DNA of 64,000 bases, from contig NZ_CP039650.1 of the NCBI RefSeq assembly GCF_004923315.1, positions 124,001-188,000 on the forward strand. The letters are read 5' to 3'. Shown here in pieces: positions 60,580-64,000 of the stretch. Position numbers and translations under genes: made by a program. The stretch is from Azospirillum sp. TSA2s (GTDB taxonomy: Bacteria > Pseudomonadota > Alphaproteobacteria > Azospirillales > Azospirillaceae). A model generated the notes under the pieces. It saw only the letters and a program-made list of their open reading frames with translations, ran no database searches and had not been told where the DNA came from. Position 1 is the first letter of the stretch, and each line of letters opens with the position of its first letter.

Positions 60580-60999
60580 TCAGTCGTGAACGTTCCCGCG
60601 CATCTTCTTCACCTCCGACCGCTTGGCCTTGCCCTCCAGCCGCCGTTCCTTGGATCCCTTCGTCGGCTTGGTCGGGCGGCGGGGCGGCGGCGGCGGGGCG
60701 GCGGCTTCGCGGATCAGGTCGATCAGGCGCTCGCGGGCGTCTTCGCGGTTGCGAATCTGCGAGCGGTAACGGTCGGCCACCAGGATCAACACGCCATCCT
60801 GGGTCAGGCGGGACCCGGCCAGCCGCTCCAGCCGGTAGCGCACCGGGTCGGGCAGGTTCGGCGAACGCCGCACGTCAAAGCGCAATTGGACCGCGGTCTC
60901 CGTCTTGTTGACATGCTGGCCGCCGGGGCCGGAGGCGCGGATGAACTCCTCCTGCAACTCGCTTTCGTCCAAGCTGATGCGGGGATTGACCCGGATCAT
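60580..60999 (-). CDS. arfB: Alternative ribosome-rescue factor ArfB
   Basis: A 139-residue peptidyl-tRNA hydrolase that frees stalled ribosomes. The catalytic GGQ is at 26-28 in RASGPGGQHVNKTETAVQLR. The basic C-terminal tail (PTKPTKGSKERRLEGKAKRS...), which enters the empty mRNA channel, is complete. The start overlaps the rsmA stop by four bases (ATGA). Compared with RF1/RF2 it lacks the codon recognition domain. Confidence 0.94.
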   Translation of the reverse strand: MIRVNPRISLDESELQEEFIRASGPGGQHVNKTETAVQLRFDVRRSPNLPDPVRYRLERLAGSRLTQDGVLILVADRYRSQIRNREDARERLIDLIREAAAPPPPPRRPTKPTKGSKERRLEGKAKRSEVKKMRGNVHD

Positions 61000-61904
61000 G
61001 TCGACTCCCCCGTTGGCGGCTCCAACGGATGGCGGGCGCGGAAGGCGCGGGCCAGGGCGGCGAAGCCGGCGATGTCGACCTCCTCGGCTCGGGCGGTCGG
61101 GGCGATGCCGGTTTCCTCCAGCAGGGCCTCGGCATTGCCCAGCGACTTCAGGCTCTGGCGCAGCATCTTGCGGCGCTGGCCGAAGGCGGCGGCGGTGACC
61201 TGTTCCAGCGCGCGCCAATCCGCCGGTTCGGGATTCACCCGCGGGGTCAGGTGGACGACCGTCGATTCGACCTTCGGCGGCGGGGTGAAGGCGCGTGGCG
61301 GCAGGTTGAACAGCACGCGGGCGTCGGAGCGCCACTGGGTGATGACAGACAGCCGGCCATAGGCCTTGCTGCCCGGCTTCGCCACCAGCCGGTCGGCGAC
61401 CTCCTTCTGGAACATCAGGGTCAGACTGACATAGGCCTCGATTCGCGCCAGCCAGCCGAGCAGAAGCGGGGTCGCGATATTGTAGGGCAGGTTCGCGACG
61501 ATGGCGCGCGGCGCGGGGGCGAGGTCTTCCGGGTCCACCGTGAGGGCGTCGGCCTCGACGATGCTCAGGCGGCCCTGCGATGCCTCGATGACGTCCTGCA
61601 GCGCCTCGATGAAGCGGCGGTCGCGTTCGATGGCGATGACCTTCACCGCATTGGTCGCCAGCAGCGCGCGGGTCAGGCCGCCGGGACCGGGACCGACCTC
61701 GATGGCGGTGGTGCCGGCCGGCAGGTTGGCCGAGCGCGCGATCCGCCCCGTCAGGTTCAGGTCGAGCAGAAAGTTCTGCCCCAGCGACTTGCGCGCCTCC
61801 AACCCGAAACGCGCGATCACGTCGCGCAGCGGCGGCAGGGCGTGCGGGTCGAAAGCAGCCGGGTTGGATGCGGGCGCGGACGGGGCGGAGATCGGGTCGG
61901 TCAT
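60996..61904 (-). CDS. rsmA: 16S rRNA dimethyladenosine transferase (KsgA)
   Basis: A 302-residue methyltransferase that dimethylates two adenosines near the 3' end of 16S rRNA. SAM motif I is IEVGPGPGGLTRALL, the catalytic motif IV is ANLPYNIATPLL, and the early RKSLGQNFLLD is diagnostic. The N-terminal ~30 residues are a low-complexity extension. The start at 61904 begins MTDPISAPS; upstream sequence in frame lies in the azlD gene region and is not similar. It is coupled to arfB. Confidence 0.95.
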   Translation of the reverse strand: MTDPISAPSAPASNPAAFDPHALPPLRDVIARFGLEARKSLGQNFLLDLNLTGRIARSANLPAGTTAIEVGPGPGGLTRALLATNAVKVIAIERDRRFIEALQDVIEASQGRLSIVEADALTVDPEDLAPAPRAIVANLPYNIATPLLLGWLARIEAYVSLTLMFQKEVADRLVAKPGSKAYGRLSVITQWRSDARVLFNLPPRAFTPPPKVESTVVHLTPRVNPEPADWRALEQVTAAAFGQRRKMLRQSLKSLGNAEALLEETGIAPTARAEEVDIAGFAALARAFRARHPLEPPTGEST

Positions 61905-61960
61905 TCCCGACTTATAGGCATCCCCCGCCCGCTTCACCAGACGGCAGTTTGCAACAATGA

Positions 61961-62269
61961 TTACAGCAGGCGGCGCAGCAGCACGACGGCGACCACGCCG
62001 GCCAGCACGGCGACCACCATCGGCACGCGCCGGGCGATCAGGCAGACGAAGGCGGCGGCCAACGCGTCGGACGGACGCGACAGGGCGGCAGGCGCCACCA
62101 GAGCGACCAAGACGGCGCCCGGCGTGGCTTCCAGCGCGGCACTCGCCGCCCGGCCGGGCCGGATCCGCGCGATCAGCCACGGCCCACCGATCCGCGTCAT
62201 CCAGGTGACCAGCGCCCCGCCCAGCACGATGGCGAAGACGCTCCAGTCCAGGTGCAGCGACTCAAGCAT
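61961..62269 (-). CDS. azlD: AzlD-family branched-chain amino acid exporter subunit
   Basis: A 102-residue membrane protein with about four hydrophobic segments, matching AzlD, the small subunit of the AzlCD branched-chain amino acid exporter. The opening HLDWSVFAIVLGGALVTWMTRIGGPWLI and the later AALEATPGAVLVALVAPA are typical. The start overlaps the azlC stop by eight bases. Confidence 0.9.
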   Translation of the reverse strand: MLESLHLDWSVFAIVLGGALVTWMTRIGGPWLIARIRPGRAASAALEATPGAVLVALVAPAALSRPSDALAAAFVCLIARRVPMVVAVLAGVVAVVLLRRLL

Positions 62270-63008
62270 CTTGCGCCCTCCCCTGCCCCTGCCCCGGCCC
62301 CTTCGCTTGCATTGCGGCGACCGCTCCGCCGGCCAGCGCGCCGGCCAGGATGTGCCACGTCCCTCCGGAGGACAGCGCATGCACGACCAACGCGGCGGCG
62401 GCACTCGCCAGCCAGGGCGGCAGCGAACCGACTCCGCGCCAGAACCCGGCCAGCAGGCAGAGGAAGACGGCGATGAAGGTGAAATCCAGCCCCCAGGCGG
62501 CCGGGTCGGCGATCAGCGTCCCGGCCAGCGTTCCGGCCACCGTGCTGGTCAGCCAAGCCAGATACAGCGTCGCCGCCACCCCGTACCAATAGGCCAGCGT
62601 CAGCTCCGGCCCGCGGCGCAAAGCCAACGCCCATTGCTCGTCGGTCATGAAGAACAGCGCCAGCCCGGCCCGTGCGCGGGGAACGCCGCGAAAGCGCGGC
62701 TCCAGCGTCGCGCCCATCAGCAGGTGACGCAGGTTTACCAGCAGGATGGCGCCGACGACGGCCAACCCTGCACTGCCCTTGTCCAGCAGTTCGACCGCAA
62801 CGAACTGGGAACTGCCGGCGAAGACCAGCGCGCTCATCAGCCCCATGTCCAGCGCCGACAGCCCGGCCTTGGCGGCGAGACTGCCCAGCAGGAAGCCGAA
62901 GGGAACCGCGCCGGCCACGATGGGCAGGCAATGGACGACGCCCGCCGCGAACTCCTGCCGCGGGGATGCCGGTAAGGTGTAGCTACCCATGCTCATGTGC
63001 TTGCTCAT
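62262..63008 (-). CDS. azlC: AzlC-family branched-chain amino acid exporter subunit
   Basis: A 248-residue membrane protein of the AzlC family. Family motifs are VAGAVPFGFLLGSLAAKAG, SALVFAGSSQFVAVELL and LLVNLRHLLMGATLEP, with FFMTDEQWAL further on. With AzlD it exports branched-chain amino acids or analogues. The C-terminal 20 residues are a Gln/Gly tail. It starts ten bases after the AraC-family gene, so the unit is AraC-azlC-azlD. Confidence 0.93.
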   Translation of the reverse strand: MSKHMSMGSYTLPASPRQEFAAGVVHCLPIVAGAVPFGFLLGSLAAKAGLSALDMGLMSALVFAGSSQFVAVELLDKGSAGLAVVGAILLVNLRHLLMGATLEPRFRGVPRARAGLALFFMTDEQWALALRRGPELTLAYWYGVAATLYLAWLTSTVAGTLAGTLIADPAAWGLDFTFIAVFLCLLAGFWRGVGSLPPWLASAAAALVVHALSSGGTWHILAGALAGGAVAAMQAKGPGQGQGRAQDA

Positions 63009-63018
63009 GGCTGCGAAA

Positions 63019-63903
63019 CTAGGCGGCCGCGGCGGGTGCGTCTTGGACGGGATTGCTGCCGCGCCGGTATTGGCCGGGGGAGACGCCGACCCGCCCCTTG
63101 AACACCCGGTTGAAATGCGCCTGATCGCAGAAGCCGCAGGTCAGCGCCACGTCGGCAAGCGGCAACGGGCCGGCGAGCAGCCGCTTGGCCTGGGCGACGC
63201 GGCGGTCGGTCAAATAGCCGTGCGGTGTGGTGCCCACCGCCGCGCGGAAGACGCGCAGCAGATGGAAGCGGCTGAGCCCCGCCGCCTCGGCCAGATCGGC
63301 CAATTCCACCGGGCTGTCGAGATGGGCGTCCAGATACTCCCGCGCGCGGCGGACCGCCGCCGGCTCCTGCCCCGCATCTTGCGGGCGGGCGGTCAGGTCG
63401 CCATGGCGCAGGGCCAGCGCAGTGAAGGCACGCAGCGCGTCGGTGTCGGTGCGCAGCGGCTCGCGGTACGGCCCCTCCAGCCCATGGTGCAGGCCGCGCA
63501 GGGCCTGGAACAACTCCGGGTCGTCCAGTTCGGTGGCGGCGAAATGCGGGGTGACGGGCCGGCCCAGCGCATCGGCCATCGCCTGTTCGAACAGCGCCAC
63601 CGACGGGTAGAACATGCGGTAGGCATAGCCGTCCTCGGCTGGGCGGCCGTCATGCAGAACCTCCGGATCCAGAACCACGACCTGTCCGGCCCGCGCCACC
63701 CGCTCGGTGCCGCGGCAGCGGTACAGCTCGGTCCCGGCGGTGATGACGCCGACCACATAGGTCTCGTGCGTGTGCGGGGCATAGCTGTGGCGCTGGAAGC
63801 GGGCGTTCAGGCATTCCATGCCGTCGAAGCGCGCCTCCCGCCACAAACGGGCGAAATCGCCGCCGCCGGCCGGAGTCTGGCTTAGTGCTGATTGCTGGTC
63901 CAT
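63019..63903 (-). CDS. AraC-family transcriptional regulator
   Basis: A 294-residue regulator. The N-terminal cupin sensor domain (about 30-120) includes HTHETYVVGVITAGTE and GQVVVLDPEVLHDG. The C-terminal double helix-turn-helix (about 190-285) shows LADLAEAAGLSRFHLLRVFR and DVALTCGFCDQAHFNRVFK. AraC proteins of this form are commonly next to azlCD or LysE-type exporters and probably sense the exported amino acid. An AGGAGGGCG lies upstream on the other strand only; the minus-strand ribosome site is weak (ACTGTGGC). Confidence 0.9.
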   Translation of the reverse strand: MDQQSALSQTPAGGGDFARLWREARFDGMECLNARFQRHSYAPHTHETYVVGVITAGTELYRCRGTERVARAGQVVVLDPEVLHDGRPAEDGYAYRMFYPSVALFEQAMADALGRPVTPHFAATELDDPELFQALRGLHHGLEGPYREPLRTDTDALRAFTALALRHGDLTARPQDAGQEPAAVRRAREYLDAHLDSPVELADLAEAAGLSRFHLLRVFRAAVGTTPHGYLTDRRVAQAKRLLAGPLPLADVALTCGFCDQAHFNRVFKGRVGVSPGQYRRGSNPVQDAPAAAA

Positions 63904-64000
63904 GCCACAGTCTAACAGGAGGGCGTGACGGTCGTCTTGGACAGGATTGCGGGCGGAGCGGCCGATAGCACGCCGGCCGGCGCGTTACACACTGTTACAC
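63904..64000. other. Right-edge intergenic sequence
   Basis: These 97 bases contain the promoter side of the AraC gene and a second copy of TCTTGGACAGGATTGC (63935-63950), which also occurs with one mismatch at the AraC gene's end (63041-63056). A short open GTG frame begins at 63924 and runs off the edge but has a badly spaced ribosome site. Confidence 0.4.

Noticed and set aside
63924..64000. Start of a rightward gene at the right edge (GTG at 63924)
   Set aside because: AGGAGG is only about two bases from the GTG, and 25 codons are too few to judge.

Overview
The window reads as a chromosomal segment of a GC-rich alphaproteobacterium, most likely Azospirillum or a close relative in the Rhodospirillales. 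The grounds are codon usage dominated by G/C third positions, the flagellar gene set (FliX, a SciP/DUF1153 protein, DUF6468, a MotE-type protein), a one-cysteine DksA of the alphaproteobacterial type, and periplasmic glucan (OpgC) and choline-oxidation genes. The genus is inferred; there is no rRNA or tRNA gene here to fix it. About 65 protein genes are supported, with no CRISPR array, no intact insertion sequence and no prophage.

Layout. 1-5.6 kb: a gene cut by the left edge, ndk, and a leftward choline-to-betaine unit betB-betA-choX preceded by a BetI-type palindrome. 5.7-10.3 kb: ABC-F ATPase, ExoD, a PmtA-like methyltransferase, a VOC protein and a YdcF/ElyC protein. 10.4-17.6 kb: RlpA, a D,D-carboxypeptidase, then the compact tmk-holB-metG-tatD-MBL run. 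17.6-25.3 kb: a palindromic repeat, an orphan TRAP binding protein, opgC with two periplasmic SGNH proteins, a YkgJ-type cysteine-cluster protein and a PAS-GGDEF-EAL protein. 25.4-28.4 kb: recO and parC, whose last ~280 bp have foreign-looking composition, followed by a second copy of the palindromic repeat.

28.5-45.4 kb is a flagellar region. Leftward: fliL-fliM-DUF6468-motE. Rightward: flgF-flgG-flgA-flgH, then flgI-rod-binding-flgN-like (divergent from fliX), then fliK-flgD, then sciP. Three of the rightward units carry a sigma-54 -24/-12 element with a palindrome 82-84 bp upstream, which suggests one enhancer-binding activator; FliX, the known partner of the activator FlbD, is encoded in the same region. 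Housekeeping and unknown genes (dksA, a DUF1289 protein, DUF6494, an orphan ATP-grasp enzyme, short proteins, a relic of a cation/proton antiporter) sit between the flagellar blocks.

45.4-64 kb: a TetR/MaoC divergent pair with duplicated operators, a second TRAP binding protein very like the first, a gene-poor stretch holding a 24-residue hydrophobic peptide gene, rhomboid protease, enoyl-CoA hydratase-like protein, dprA-topA, a three-gene unit ending in O-acetylhomoserine sulfhydrylase, a TacA/TacT toxin-antitoxin pair, an MFS transporter, a TumE/TumA-type pair whose toxin carries an in-frame stop, arfB-rsmA, and an AraC-azlC-azlD unit. Functions are inferred from motifs and family knowledge; no database search was run.
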